64,000 nucleotides of DNA from Rhizobium giardinii bv. giardinii H152. GTDB lineage: Bacteria; Pseudomonadota; Alphaproteobacteria; Rhizobiales; Rhizobiaceae. How positions within the stretch are numbered: the stretch's first letter is position 1; the number at the start of each line of letters is the position of its first letter. The stretch is from the NCBI RefSeq assembly GCF_000379605.1, contig NZ_KB902735.1:142976-206975 (forward strand). The letters are read 5' to 3'. This document shows positions 1 through 8,189 of this stretch, in pieces. A program made the position numbers and the translations under genes. The notes below the pieces were generated by a model. That model was not told where the DNA came from. It searched no databases and worked only from the letters and a program-made list of their open reading frames with translations.

Positions 1-125
1 CGCCGCGAGGAAATGCGGGAATTGCGCGGCACGCGCTCGCGTGACGGGGATCGTAGCCGCGCCGAGCGCCAGCGCCGCGAGGAAATGCGGGAATTGCGCG
101 GCACGCGCTCGCGTGACGGGGATCG
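1..125 (+). repeat. 72-bp in-frame tandem repeat
   Basis: A 53-base block starting at base 1 recurs exactly from base 73, a period of 72 bases or 24 codons. More units probably lie upstream of the window. Because the period is a multiple of three, copy-number change would lengthen or shorten the protein without breaking the frame. Confidence 0.8.
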
Positions 126-168
126 CCCGCGTCGCCGTTGCCGACCGGCCGACGACAACTGCAACTGA
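1..168 (+). CDS. C-terminal end of an Arg/Glu-rich repeat protein (partial)
   Basis: The reading frame is open from base 1 and stops at TGA 166-168, so only the last 55 residues are inside the window. The tail contains two copies of a charged unit with the core REEMRELRGTRSRDGDR, spaced 24 residues apart, and ends in a short Cys-containing segment (RRRCRPADDNCN). The nucleotide copies are almost identical, so the repeat expanded recently or is kept uniform by recombination. Low complexity and high charge suggest a disordered or coiled tail. I do not recognise the family, and the N-terminal domain that would identify it lies outside the window. Confidence 0.6.
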   Translation, partial: RREEMRELRGTRSRDGDRSRAERQRREEMRELRGTRSRDGDRPRRRCRPADDNCN

Positions 169-555
169 CCGGTTTCTCGCAGGCATTGCGATGGGCGGCT
201 TCCAGGCCGCCCATTCTGCGTTCTGATGCACCCTGTGGGATCTCTCCTCAAGGCGATATCCTGCAGCACTGCGCGTAAACATGCCCGGGCAGGGCCGTCC
301 TTGGCGATCGGTAAACGAAATGTTAACCACGTCGCTGTACTCTTTCTCAATCATTCAGCCGTGATCGGCAGGGTAGGCTCGAACGGTGCCAATGCCAATG
401 TTTTCAGCGCTTTGGCGCATTGACACTGGCGTCGGCCACGGGTTTCGAATTGGCGCCCTGCGATTTTGCCTGAGAGTTCGATATCCCTACGGATGAGCGG
501 AAAGACCGTTTGTCCGAAATCGGGACAGTGGTGTGCGTACGAGTGGGTGGTATCC
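169..555. other. Intergenic region before the DUF2336 gene
   Basis: No convincing gene is visible. The stretch contains a TTAACCAC sequence near 322-329, which resembles one half of a CtrA-type site but lacks a second TTAA at the right distance. It must hold the promoter of the DUF2336 gene; I cannot place it. Confidence 0.4.
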
Positions 556-1611
556 GTGGCGGACCGGTTTCGTGAGTTGGAAAGGCCGCAGGCAGGACGG
601 CTGAAGGACGTTGTCCTGATGGCGACCGTGACTGGTTTCGAGGGATTGCGCCATCCGCGCAGGTCCGACCTCAAGCAATTTGCCGAACTGTTCGAGCCGC
701 TGTTTGCCGCTTCCAGCGACGAAGCCCGCCGCCAGGCCGCCGCCGCTCTCTCGCAATGCCCGCACGTACCGCAATCGGTGGCGCTGCTCATCGGCAACGC
801 GCCGATTTCCATTGCCGCGATTTTCCTCACCCGCTCGACCTCGGTGGACGACGCAACCCTCTTGCAGATCATCCGTGCCCAGGGTCCGGCCCACGCCACC
901 GCGATTGCCCGCCGCGAAAACCTGTCGGTCAATGTCGTCGATGCGCTGGTCGAGCGCCGTCAGACGTCGAGTGGCCCCGTCAAGCCACTCGACGTGCCGG
1001 CCGCGGCGGAAATGCGTCTGTCGGAAGCCGTCGCATCGGACATGACCACGGCGAAGCTGCGTCGTGAAGAAAAACTGCGCAGCGACATCAAGGCGCTGGC
1101 CCGCGCAACCAATCAGGACCCGCCGGCCGGTCCCGCCCTTGAACCGCTGAGCCCGCTTCACGAGGCGCTTCTCGTCCGCTTCGCCCGCTCCGGCGAGGCC
1201 AATCTTTTCGCCGCCAGCCTTGCGGCCGCCCTGTCGACCAGCCTGGAGCTCGGCGAACGCATCCTGCTCGATGTCTCCGGCCAGCATCTTGCCATCGCGC
1301 TGACGGCGCTCGGCATGCAGCGCGAAGACAGCCTCTTCGTGCTCGGCTCGCTTTATCCGGATCTGGCAGAACGTCTGGGCGGCACCACGCGCAGCGAGGC
1401 CCTCATGTCGTCGCTCACCCCCGAAACGAGCCACGCCCGCCTGCAGGCCTGGCTGCGCACCGACGAGGAACAGGCGGCAGCCGGGGCCGAACACCGGCCC
1501 TATCTTGCGCCCGAGCGCGGCGCCGATCCACGCCGGTTGCCGACCGCCAAGGAAACCATCCCACGCGGCGGCGCCTTGACGCAGCAGCAGGCTTTCGGCC
1601 GCAGGCGTTGA
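556..1611 (+). CDS. DUF2336 domain-containing protein
   Basis: About 351 residues, largely alpha-helical, with repeated Ala/Leu-rich helices typical of the DUF2336 family of alphaproteobacteria. The family has no established biochemical role. The frame is open further upstream, with ATGs at 466 and 493 and another downstream at 619. I chose GTG 556 because the residues that follow (VADRFRELERPQAGRLKDVV) look like the conserved family N-terminus; this is from memory of homologues and the start is uncertain. The gene ends three bases before the convergent DUF1491 gene on the other strand. The C-terminal 40 residues are polar and probably disordered. Confidence 0.8.
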   Translation: MADRFRELERPQAGRLKDVVLMATVTGFEGLRHPRRSDLKQFAELFEPLFAASSDEARRQAAAALSQCPHVPQSVALLIGNAPISIAAIFLTRSTSVDDATLLQIIRAQGPAHATAIARRENLSVNVVDALVERRQTSSGPVKPLDVPAAAEMRLSEAVASDMTTAKLRREEKLRSDIKALARATNQDPPAGPALEPLSPLHEALLVRFARSGEANLFAASLAAALSTSLELGERILLDVSGQHLAIALTALGMQREDSLFVLGSLYPDLAERLGGTTRSEALMSSLTPETSHARLQAWLRTDEEQAAAGAEHRPYLAPERGADPRRLPTAKETIPRGGALTQQQAFGRRR

Positions 1612-1614
1612 ACG

Positions 1615-1962
1615 TCAGCCTTCCTTTTCGGCGGTGACATCGAACAGGTCGCCGCGGCTCTCGACCTCGATTTCCACAACCCAGCAATCCGGATCGAAGC
1701 GGATCTCGCGGGCAATCGCCTGTTCGACCGTCTCGCCGTCCGCCTCCTGCAGCCGGATCTCGAACAGGCGGCCAGGCAACGGACCATCGAAGAAACTCTG
1801 CGGCGCCGGGGCATAGAGCGTTTCGGTGCCAAGCCGCGACCGCTGCCGGATGAAAATCGCCCCGGCGTCTTCGGCGCCCTTGCGCAGCACGGCGGCATAG
1901 CCGCCGAGGTTGAAGACCCGGCGCAGCAGAGCGGAGACGAAGATTTCGGATTTGAGGCGCAT
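1615..1962 (-). CDS. DUF1491 family protein
   Basis: A 115-residue soluble protein beginning MRLKSEIFVSALLRRVF and continuing with GGYAAVLRKGAEDAGAIFI, which matches the DUF1491 family found across alphaproteobacteria. Its function is unknown. The ATG at 1962 places the start at the family's usual N-terminus; the same frame continues upstream to 2145, but that extension is Arg/Cys-rich and does not look like coding sequence. The gene converges on the DUF2336 gene with only three bases between the stop codons. Confidence 0.85.
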   Translation of the reverse strand: MRLKSEIFVSALLRRVFNLGGYAAVLRKGAEDAGAIFIRQRSRLGTETLYAPAPQSFFDGPLPGRLFEIRLQEADGETVEQAIAREIRFDPDCWVVEIEVESRGDLFDVTAEKEG

Positions 1963-2109
1963 GGCAGGCAGATACACCGGGGCGGGCTGCGGCGCAAATG
2001 TCGCCCCGGTCGCGGGCGAAAGCGACCCTATCGAAATGACATCCGACCAAGTAGGAGGCGCGCAACACCCCCCAATGGAGCGATGCCCAATTGTCGGACG
2101 GGAGTGCTG

Positions 2110-2236
2110 TCGCATATCCCCGGCGGGGAGAAGTGCCGAGCGCATGCGAGGCGATGAGGCTCGGCGATTTCGGCGCCAGCCACCCCCCCCTCATCCGGCG
2201 CTTCGCGCCACCTTCTCCCCGCCGGGGAGAAGAGGG
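2110..2236. repeat. Rhizobial intergenic mosaic palindrome
   Basis: Contains the hairpin CTTCTCCCCGCCGGGGAGAAG and the half-palindrome CGGCGCTTCGCGCC typical of Rhizobium-specific intergenic mosaic elements (RIME). The same composite, including GCATGCGAGG-type flanking sequence, occurs in the opposite orientation near 15290-15405. Confidence 0.75.
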
Positions 2237-2250
2237 AACAAGCCGAAAAT

Positions 2251-3173
2251 CGGACTTATGTAGCAAATGCCACAAGACTCCAAGTCAACTAGGGCGTGAA
2301 CTCATAAAAACGCAGCCATAGTCGGATGGAGGCGACGGGGGTCCGCTTGGTTGCATCTCCTGATAAGATCAGCATCACACTTCAGCTTGAGCCCCGATCT
2401 GGAGGCCTCGCATGCTCTGCAGCAACGCGCTCGCTCCGTTCGTCATCGTCGCTCTCGTGGCCCTCGGTCCGCTACCGGCTGGAGCGCAGAACAATGCTGC
2501 GTCACCGCCGCCGGCGATCTCCCACAAGGTCAAGCTTTGCCAGGTGTGTCACGGTGCGAATGGTCTGCCGACTGTTAAGAACACGCCGATCATCGCCGGC
2601 CAGCACGAGTCCTCTTTGCTGATAGCTTTGCAGAAATATCGCAATGGAGAGCGCACCGACGACCTCATGGGCCGGATCGCGAAGAATCTTTCCGACGACG
2701 ACATGAAGGCGCTTGCGGCCTACTTCTCCACACTGCCCTGGCCCGCCTACCGCGAGCCGGCCGACGCAGCGAGCATTACCCGCGTCCAAGCGCTCGACGC
2801 CGGGAAGAAGTGCACATCGTGCCACCGGGAGGGTTTCGTCGGATACGCCAACACTCCGCGCGTCGCAAATCAGAAGCTGGACTACCTGATCAAAACCCTC
2901 TCCGACTTTTACGATAACAAGCGCCCGAACATGCCCCGCATGACGGCGTTGGTGCGCAATTTTTCGGCCGACGACATCGCTGCCATGGCTCACTATCTTG
3001 CCGGCCTCTGACGATCAGTTCGGGGTCGCGGCGATCCACCGAATAGGGCCGCCGAAATAGCGATCACGGCGTTACGGCGATCGGCACCTCTTTGCCCACG
3101 ATGGCCGTTTATCTGCTTAACAACCGCTCTGATTGCACTGCGTGACCTTTGTGGCAATTGCTACATAAGTCCG
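2251..3173. mobile_element. Cassette bounded by 23-bp inverted repeats, carrying the cytochrome gene
   Basis: The 23 bases at 2251-2273 (CGGACTTATGTAGCAAATGC plus CAC) recur inverted at 3151-3173 with one mismatch. They enclose the diheme cytochrome gene and nothing else. The nonamer CGAAAATCG occurs just outside both ends (2244-2252 and 3175-3183), which hints at a target duplication although the spacing from the right repeat is three bases off. No transposase is present, so if mobile the unit would be non-autonomous. The boundaries are observed; mobility is inference. Confidence 0.4.
2412..3011 (+). CDS. Diheme c-type cytochrome (cytochrome c4-like)
   Basis: A 199-residue periplasmic electron carrier. 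Residues 1-25 form a Sec signal peptide ending in PLPAGAQ. Two class I cytochrome c domains follow, with heme-binding motifs CQVCH near residue 44 and CTSCH near residue 136, each followed by a distal methionine-bearing segment (for example NMPRMTAL in the second domain). This layout matches cytochrome c4 and related diheme proteins that hand electrons to terminal oxidases. Heme attachment would need the Ccm system, part of which is encoded at 34666-38712. The gene stands alone between inverted repeats and mosaic palindromes, so it may have been inserted. Confidence 0.85.
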   Translation: MLCSNALAPFVIVALVALGPLPAGAQNNAASPPPAISHKVKLCQVCHGANGLPTVKNTPIIAGQHESSLLIALQKYRNGERTDDLMGRIAKNLSDDDMKALAAYFSTLPWPAYREPADAASITRVQALDAGKKCTSCHREGFVGYANTPRVANQKLDYLIKTLSDFYDNKRPNMPRMTALVRNFSADDIAAMAHYLAGL

Positions 3174-3195
3174 TCGAAAATCGACAAGCGATGGC

Positions 3196-3237
3196 CCTGG
3201 CCTGCGGGCAGAGGGTCAGGGTGAGGGGCAAAGCTCG
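3196..3237. repeat. Fragment of a rhizobial mosaic repeat
   Basis: The segment CCTGCGGGCAGAGGGTCAGG followed by GTGAGGGGCAA resembles the right half of the fuller element at 16810-16862. It lies just outside the right inverted repeat of the cytochrome cassette. Confidence 0.55.
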
Positions 3238-3269
3238 CCTGGAATTTCCTCGGACGTGCACGCACCACC

Positions 3270-4211
3270 TCAGAGCGCGCCGATTTCCTTCATTTTCTTC
3301 AGCACCTTGTCGCTCGGCTGGCCGGTTTCGGGCAGGCGGTAGTGCTTCTCGAAATGGCGGATGGCCGAGCGGGTCTGTTCGCCTGCGACGCCGTCGATCG
3401 AGACGTCGCTATAGGCAAGGTTGCTCAGGCCCTTCTGGATATTCATCACCAGTTCGCTCGAGGCGGGGATATCGACCTTGGGAATGAACTGGGGATCGAC
3501 CTCGGCATTGCGGATCGCGGCGGCGACCGGGTCGAGTTCGCCCTTGCCGCCCTTGACGTTCCCGTAGGGCCGTTCGGCCGGCCGGGCTGCGGTCCGCGTC
3601 TTTTCCGTCGCCGGCTCCCTTTGCAGCGCTGCGAGCAGGGTTTCGCTGGCAGCGCCGGTTTCCGGCCGGCCGGCCTGCTTTTCGAAACGCAGGATCGCGG
3701 CTGCGGTCTTCGGGCCGGTCTTGCCGTCGGCCGGACCGTCATAAAGGCCGCGCCGGGCCAATTCCTTCTGGATGCCCATGACCAGCGCCGAGCCCGCGAC
3801 CGGCACTGCTACCGGCTGGACCTGCGCCGTTTCGGCTGCAGGCTCCGGCTTCGGCTCGTCGATCTTCGCCGCCGCGTTTTCGTCCTCCCGCTGGATGACG
3901 AAGGTCGTCACCTTGCGCGGCGAAGCGCCGGCCGGTTCCTCGTCGAGGCTGGTGGTCTGCGGATGGGTGAACGGCAGGCGGGTGCGCAGGAGCGGCGAGG
4001 GATGGGCGCCCGGCTGGTACCACATCGCATTTGCCGCGACGAAACTGAACGCCACTACGAAAGCGGCAGAGCCGCCGAAACGGCCGGGATTTCGCGAGGC
4101 GAGCCGACCGGCGAAGACGAGACCGCGCGTCGCAAGGCCGAGCACCACAAGGGCTGGGCCGCGCTGCGCCTTCCTTTTCCGCTCAGGCGGTTTTCGCTTG
4201 CGAGCCGTCAT
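3270..4211 (-). CDS. Inner-membrane protein with two peptidoglycan-binding domains
   Basis: About 313 residues. A basic cytoplasmic N-terminus (MTARKRKPPERKRK) precedes a membrane segment around residues 40-65, a Pro/Glu-rich linker, and two PG_binding_1 domains: one with ELARRGLYDGPADGKTGPKT (about 145-200) and one with GLSNLAYSDVSIDGVAGEQT (about 255-313). Such domains anchor proteins to murein. I chose ATG 4211 over 4226 because the basic stretch starts there; both are possible. The gene follows the DivJ-like kinase on the same strand, whose stop is a few bases upstream, so the two are probably co-transcribed, linking cell-wall binding with a cell-cycle kinase. Confidence 0.8.
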   Translation of the reverse strand: MTARKRKPPERKRKAQRGPALVVLGLATRGLVFAGRLASRNPGRFGGSAAFVVAFSFVAANAMWYQPGAHPSPLLRTRLPFTHPQTTSLDEEPAGASPRKVTTFVIQREDENAAAKIDEPKPEPAAETAQVQPVAVPVAGSALVMGIQKELARRGLYDGPADGKTGPKTAAAILRFEKQAGRPETGAASETLLAALQREPATEKTRTAARPAERPYGNVKGGKGELDPVAAAIRNAEVDPQFIPKVDIPASSELVMNIQKGLSNLAYSDVSIDGVAGEQTRSAIRHFEKHYRLPETGQPSDKVLKKMKEIGAL

Positions 4212-4234
4212 GGCCGGCGCCTCCAATCATCGCG

Positions 4235-5803
4235 TCACCCGGCGCCCGGTCGGTGTCCAAGGCCCCGGCCGTTCGTCGTGTCCCCGTTCGTCACCTCTCT
4301 TGTGCGCTCCTTCAGGCGCGGCGGAAACTCCACCATTGTCTGTTCCACAACTTCCTGCTCGTCGGCGAAACGGATGCCGGAGCCATCGAGCGGAATTGTG
4401 ACGGTGATCACCGTTCCCTCGCCGGAACGGCTGCGCAGCTCGAACTGGCCGCCATGCAGCGACACCAGGCCCTTGACCAGCGACAGGCCGAGGCCGGTTC
4501 CCTCATATCTGCGGGTATAATCGTTCTGGATCTGCACGAAGGGCTGGCCGAGCGTCGCGAGCTTGCTCTCGGCGATGCCGATGCCGGTATCGCTGACGGT
4601 GAGCTTCAGGTCGCCGCCGGAGACCTCGGCATCGATGGTGACGAGGCCGCCGCGGTCGGTGAACTTGATCGCATTGCCGACGAGATTGATCAGGATCTGC
4701 TGGAGGGCACGCTGGTCGGCATTGACCTCGCCCACCGAGCGCATGATGCGGCTGGTCAGTTGCACGCCCTTTTCGCGCGCCTGCAGCCCGAGCATCGCTT
4801 CGCAGGCATTGACGACATCGGCGACGCGGAACGGCTCGGGCATCAGCTCGTAGCGGCCCGCCTCGATCTTGCTCATGTCGAGCATGGTGTTGACGACCGA
4901 CAGGAGATGGGCGCCCGACTGGTTGATCAGCGCCACATATTCCCGCTGGCGGTCGTTTTCGAGCTTGCCGAAATATTCGCCCGCAAGGATGTCGGAAAAA
5001 CCGAGAATGGCATTGAGCGGCGTGCGCAGTTCGTGGCTGACCGCTGCCAGGAAGCGGGTCTTGGCGTCATTGGCGGTTTCGGCGAGCCGGGTCTTCTGCA
5101 CGGCCTCGGCCCGCAGGCGCGCCTCCTCGGACACGTCGCGCGACTGGACGAGAATTGCGGCAAGCGGTTCCTCGCCGCCGCCGAGCGCGGTCATCTCGCA
5201 GCGCATGTGGACGAACTGCTCGCCCCCGGCAAAGGCATTCGGCCGCTCGAAGCGGATATCGATCGTCGCCTGGCGGTTGCCCTGGCGCAATTCGTCGATC
5301 GCCTGCAGGAAGTGAATCCGGTCGGAAACGTGGACCTGCTCGATAAAGCCGCGACCCATCGGATTGCGCATCCAGGCCAGGTAGGATTCCGCGTCGCGGC
5401 CGTGAATTCCAGTGACCGAGCCCCTGACATCATGGATCGTGACGAGGCCGGCGAAGCAGTCATAATGCCGCGCGCCGGTGTCGGCAGGGGCTGGCTGCGG
5501 CCCGGCTTGCGGCACGACCGGCGGGAGGCTGCGCGCATAGGCGATGCCGCCCGCAGCCGAAACCAGCCCGGCGGCGGCGACCAGCGCTGCGCCGACCGGC
5601 AAGGCCAGCGAAACCGGCAGGACAGCCGACAGCGCCAGCGGCACGGAAGGGAAGGCAACAAGCGCGCTGGCGGCGACGGCGCGGACAACGGCAAGTTCGC
5701 GGCGTCTCTCCGGCTCGCCGGCGACCTGGCGCGGCAGCCAGGCGCGTGCGGCGTCATCCACGCGGGATGCCATCCTTCCAGCAATGTTACGCAATACGCT
5801 CAC
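4235..5803 (-). CDS. divJ: PAS sensor histidine kinase, DivJ/PleC family (probable DivJ)
   Basis: 522 residues. Two or three membrane segments span about residues 38-95, a PAS domain covers about 115-230, and the kinase core follows with the H-box VSHELRTPLN near residue 257, the N-box NLVGNAIKFT, the G1 box VSDTGIGI and the G2 box GTGLGLSLV. The dimerisation helices (HLLSVVNTMLDMSKIEAGRY) are those of the DivJ/PleC subfamily that acts on the single-domain regulator DivK and so on CtrA. Residue pattern plus rhizobial gene order suggest DivJ; the family call is firm, the ortholog call is not. The Pro/Arg-rich tail after the ATPase domain is probably disordered. Confidence 0.7.
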   Translation of the reverse strand: MSVLRNIAGRMASRVDDAARAWLPRQVAGEPERRRELAVVRAVAASALVAFPSVPLALSAVLPVSLALPVGAALVAAAGLVSAAGGIAYARSLPPVVPQAGPQPAPADTGARHYDCFAGLVTIHDVRGSVTGIHGRDAESYLAWMRNPMGRGFIEQVHVSDRIHFLQAIDELRQGNRQATIDIRFERPNAFAGGEQFVHMRCEMTALGGGEEPLAAILVQSRDVSEEARLRAEAVQKTRLAETANDAKTRFLAAVSHELRTPLNAILGFSDILAGEYFGKLENDRQREYVALINQSGAHLLSVVNTMLDMSKIEAGRYELMPEPFRVADVVNACEAMLGLQAREKGVQLTSRIMRSVGEVNADQRALQQILINLVGNAIKFTDRGGLVTIDAEVSGGDLKLTVSDTGIGIAESKLATLGQPFVQIQNDYTRRYEGTGLGLSLVKGLVSLHGGQFELRSRSGEGTVITVTIPLDGSGIRFADEQEVVEQTMVEFPPRLKERTREVTNGDTTNGRGLGHRPGAG

Positions 5804-6361
5804 GTTTAACCCTGTACGCTCGTTCTTTTGCCGGAATCCATCATGGGTTCCGCCTTATGCGAGGCCGTCATCTCGGGCCTGAAAATGGCCTTGGCGGACG
5901 ATGACTTCCCACTTCCGAATTTCGCACCCGCGGCTTAATGAAAGGATAAATCAAATCGCCACAAAACCCGCGGAATCGCCGGAAAATCCCATTCCGGGAC
6001 AAATCGGGACGGCTTCGTCTTTTGTGGTTAATGGGGCGTAAGCAACGGATTTCAGGCGGTTTTTTCCGCCCTGTTAACCTTTAAGGCAGCGCTCTTCTTC
6101 CGCGAGGCCTGCGTTTGCTGGACTGCCACCTGCGGCTCCGCCACGATCCTTAATGGCAAACCGTAAAATGCACATAAAATGCGGTTCAAATGCCGATATG
6201 GACAATTTTACGAAAAGACGGTGCAAATGCGAACGGTTTTGGCAAAGGCATGTTCCGAATCCCCGCCTAAGGTGTGATGACAAGGCGCCAGGAAGCGAAT
6301 CCGGCAAAGACCGGACGTCCGGCGCCGGACCAAGGGCCGGACCAAAGGATTGGGCAAAACA
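5804..6361. promoter_or_regulatory. Divergent intergenic region between the DivJ-like kinase and DUF5330
   Basis: No gene is visible on either strand. The region has several TTAA-bearing segments, including TTAATGGGG near 6026 (reverse strand CCATTAACCAC) and TTAACCTTTAA near 6073, resembling CtrA half-sites, but none has the exact TTAA-N7-TTAA arrangement. Promoters for both divergent genes must lie here. Confidence 0.35.
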
Positions 6362-6796
6362 ATGTGGTTTCTGATCAAGGGAACATTCTGGTTTTCGCTG
6401 GTGCTGGTGCTTTTGCCGTTCCTCGACCCGTCGAGCAGCGCGACGCTTGACAAGGGGCCGAAGGTCGATGTCGGCGACACGATGTCGGCTGCCACGGAGG
6501 CCTTCGGCTATATCAGCGCGCTCTGCGTGCAGAAGCCGGATGTCTGCGAAAAGGGTGCGGAAACCTTCGTGGCGCTCGGCCACCGCGCCCGCGAAGGCGC
6601 AAAGATTGCCTATCTCTTCCTCGACCAGCAATTCGCCGAACCGAGCGACACCGTGACGACCGGCACCATCACCGCGGCCGACCCGACAGCGGCCGTCACG
6701 GGTGAAGAACCGACCGCCGCCGAGGCCGAGCCGCTCTTCAACAAGATCCCCGTGCCGGAAAAGCGCCTCGATCCGAAAACGGCATTGGCGAAGTAA
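6362..6796 (+). CDS. DUF5330 family protein
   Basis: 144 residues beginning MWFLIKGTFWFSLVLVLL, a membrane anchor or uncleaved signal segment, followed by a helical region with two cysteines (ISALCVQKPDVCEKGAE), a pattern I associate with the DUF5330 family of Rhizobiales. The C-terminal third is Thr/Ala/Glu-rich and likely disordered. No function is established. ATG 6350 is an in-frame alternative; 6362 puts the hydrophobic segment directly after the initiator. The protein is probably anchored in the inner membrane with its bulk in the periplasm, where the two cysteines could form a disulfide. Confidence 0.75.
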   Translation: MWFLIKGTFWFSLVLVLLPFLDPSSSATLDKGPKVDVGDTMSAATEAFGYISALCVQKPDVCEKGAETFVALGHRAREGAKIAYLFLDQQFAEPSDTVTTGTITAADPTAAVTGEEPTAAEAEPLFNKIPVPEKRLDPKTALAK

Positions 6797-6973
6797 ACCG
6801 AGCCCGGTTTGCCCTTTCATCCTGCCTGAACTGCCGATCTACGGCCGCCGTGAGGTACGCTCACCCCTCACGGCTTTTTCTTTCCACCGTCGCCTGTGCC
6901 GGCCAAACCGCGGATCGGTTGCCGAACGCGGTGTTTTCCGAAAACGCTTCACACTCCTTGGCATCGCGCCTAT

Positions 6974-7426
6974 ATGAAGGGCATGGACCAGGTGAACACA
7001 TCGCGGATCACGCCGCTTGCCGAAATCATCGACAATTGCTCCTATCTGGACGATTGGCAGGACCGGATGAGCTATGTCATCGAGCTCGGCCGCAAGCTGC
7101 CGGAGATGCCGGAGGAGAAGCGCACGGCCGAGAGCAAGGTGCAGGGCTGCGCCAGCCAGGTCTGGGTCGTCACCCATGCCGATAGCGCTAGCGATCCGAT
7201 CCTCACCTTCGAAGGGGAATCGGACGCCCATATCGTGCGCGGCCTCGTCGCCATCGTGCTGTCGATCTTTTCCGGCAAGCCTGCCTCGGATATCCTCAAG
7301 ATCGACGCGCTCGACCTGTTCGGCCGCATGGGCCTGATCGAATATCTGACCGCCCAGCGCGCCAACGGCCTGCGCTCGATGATCAAGCGCATCAAGGACG
7401 AGGCTGGCCGCCGGCTATCGGCATAG
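6974..7426 (+). CDS. sufE: SufE family Fe-S assembly sulfur acceptor
   Basis: About 150 residues. SufE takes persulfide sulfur from the SufS cysteine desulfurase and passes it to the SufBCD scaffold. The active-site loop is visible as ESKVQGCASQVWV, with the catalytic cysteine about 55 residues in, and the conserved C-terminal RANGLRSMIKRI follows. ATG 6974 (MKGMDQ) or 6983 (MDQ) are both plausible starts; the upstream extension to 6896 is Arg/Cys-rich and unlike the family. The suf operon itself is not in the window, so this is a stand-alone copy, as is common in Rhizobiales. Confidence 0.9.
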   Translation: MKGMDQVNTSRITPLAEIIDNCSYLDDWQDRMSYVIELGRKLPEMPEEKRTAESKVQGCASQVWVVTHADSASDPILTFEGESDAHIVRGLVAIVLSIFSGKPASDILKIDALDLFGRMGLIEYLTAQRANGLRSMIKRIKDEAGRRLSA

Positions 7427-7439
7427 GGCACGACAATGG

Positions 7440-7563
7440 CCGCTTCACCCCCCTCTGCCCTGCCGGGCATCTCCCCCTCAAGGGGGAGATTGGCGCGGGG
7501 CCGGCTTCTTGCTCCGATCTCCCCCCTTGAGGGGGAGATGTCACGAAGTGACAGAGGGGGGTA
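7440..7563. repeat. Rhizobial mosaic palindrome, two-part copy
   Basis: The first half carries CTGCCCTGCCGGGCATCTCC with a CCCCCTCAAGGGGG core. The second half carries TCCCCCCTTGAGGGGGAGA and ends in GATGTCACGAAGTGACAGAG. The second half matches the arms around the DUF559 gene. It lies between the convergent sufE and DUF1254 genes. Confidence 0.8.
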
Positions 7564-7594
7564 TTCCCGATGCCGTCGCAGCACTTTGAATTTT

Positions 7595-7636
7595 CTGCAT
7601 AATCCTTAAACAGGTTCCGATTTTAGGATTATGCAG
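7595..7636. terminator. Bidirectional hairpin repeat between convergent genes
   Basis: CTGCATAATCCT at 7595-7606 pairs with AGGATTATGCAG at 7625-7636. A similar hairpin, preceded by similar sequence (GCAGCACTTTGAA here), sits at 45794-45830 between two other convergent genes. Position and structure suggest transcription termination from both sides, though it is also a dispersed repeat family. Confidence 0.55.
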
Positions 7637-7643
7637 TCATGCC

Positions 7644-8189
7644 TCAGCGGCGGAACGGCTCGCAGCTCGATTCGGCGAGAAAATTGCGCGCGGGCTCCTG
7701 GAAGCTGTCGGTCGGGGCGAGTGCCCGCAACACGGCGTATCCTTCCTCATCCGGCATTTCGACCATGATCGACTGGGCGAGGCTTTCGGACGGCGTTTTT
7801 CTGAGATCGACCAGCTGGATCGGCGTTGCCATCACCAGATCGAGATTGCCATTGACGGCCGTGTGGTCGTTCATGCTGAAAATCTCGTTGGAATCGGCGT
7901 CGTAGATCGACAGCGACCAAAAGGGGACCGAACCCTTGGCGAGGAACCGGGCGGGGCCGGCACTCACCGAAAAGCCGCAGACGGCGACGCGCAGGAACGG
8001 ATCCTCATTGGCAAGGCCGGTCGTTCCCGGCTCATTGCCGAGCGCGAAGAAACTGTCCATCTCGTAGAGACCAAGCACCCGGCTATAGGCATCCTTGCCG
8101 GTGAATTGCGGCAGCGCAAGCACGATGACGATGTGCAGCAGTGCTGCGCCGACGAGGCCGACGAGGATGGCGAAGAGAGCGCTACGCAT
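7644..8189 (-). CDS. DUF1254-type membrane-anchored protein
   Basis: 181 residues with one N-terminal membrane segment (residues 5-27) and a periplasmic domain with KGSVPFWSLSIYDADSNEIF, recalling the C-terminal beta-sandwich of DUF1254/DUF1214 proteins. In many bacteria both domains lie in one polypeptide; here they are two short proteins encoded in tandem. The start ATG at 8189 overlaps the end of the DUF1214 gene by eight bases, so translation is probably coupled and the two products probably work together. The substrate or role is unknown. Confidence 0.7.
   Translation of the reverse strand: MRSALFAILVGLVGAALLHIVIVLALPQFTGKDAYSRVLGLYEMDSFFALGNEPGTTGLANEDPFLRVAVCGFSVSAGPARFLAKGSVPFWSLSIYDADSNEIFSMNDHTAVNGNLDLVMATPIQLVDLRKTPSESLAQSIMVEMPDEEGYAVLRALAPTDSFQEPARNFLAESSCEPFRR

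Noticed and set aside
3342..5809. Two long plus-strand open frames opposite the PG-binding protein and the DivJ-like kinase
   Set aside because: The minus strand carries clear domain signatures; the plus-strand translations are low-complexity His/Arg/Asp-rich.
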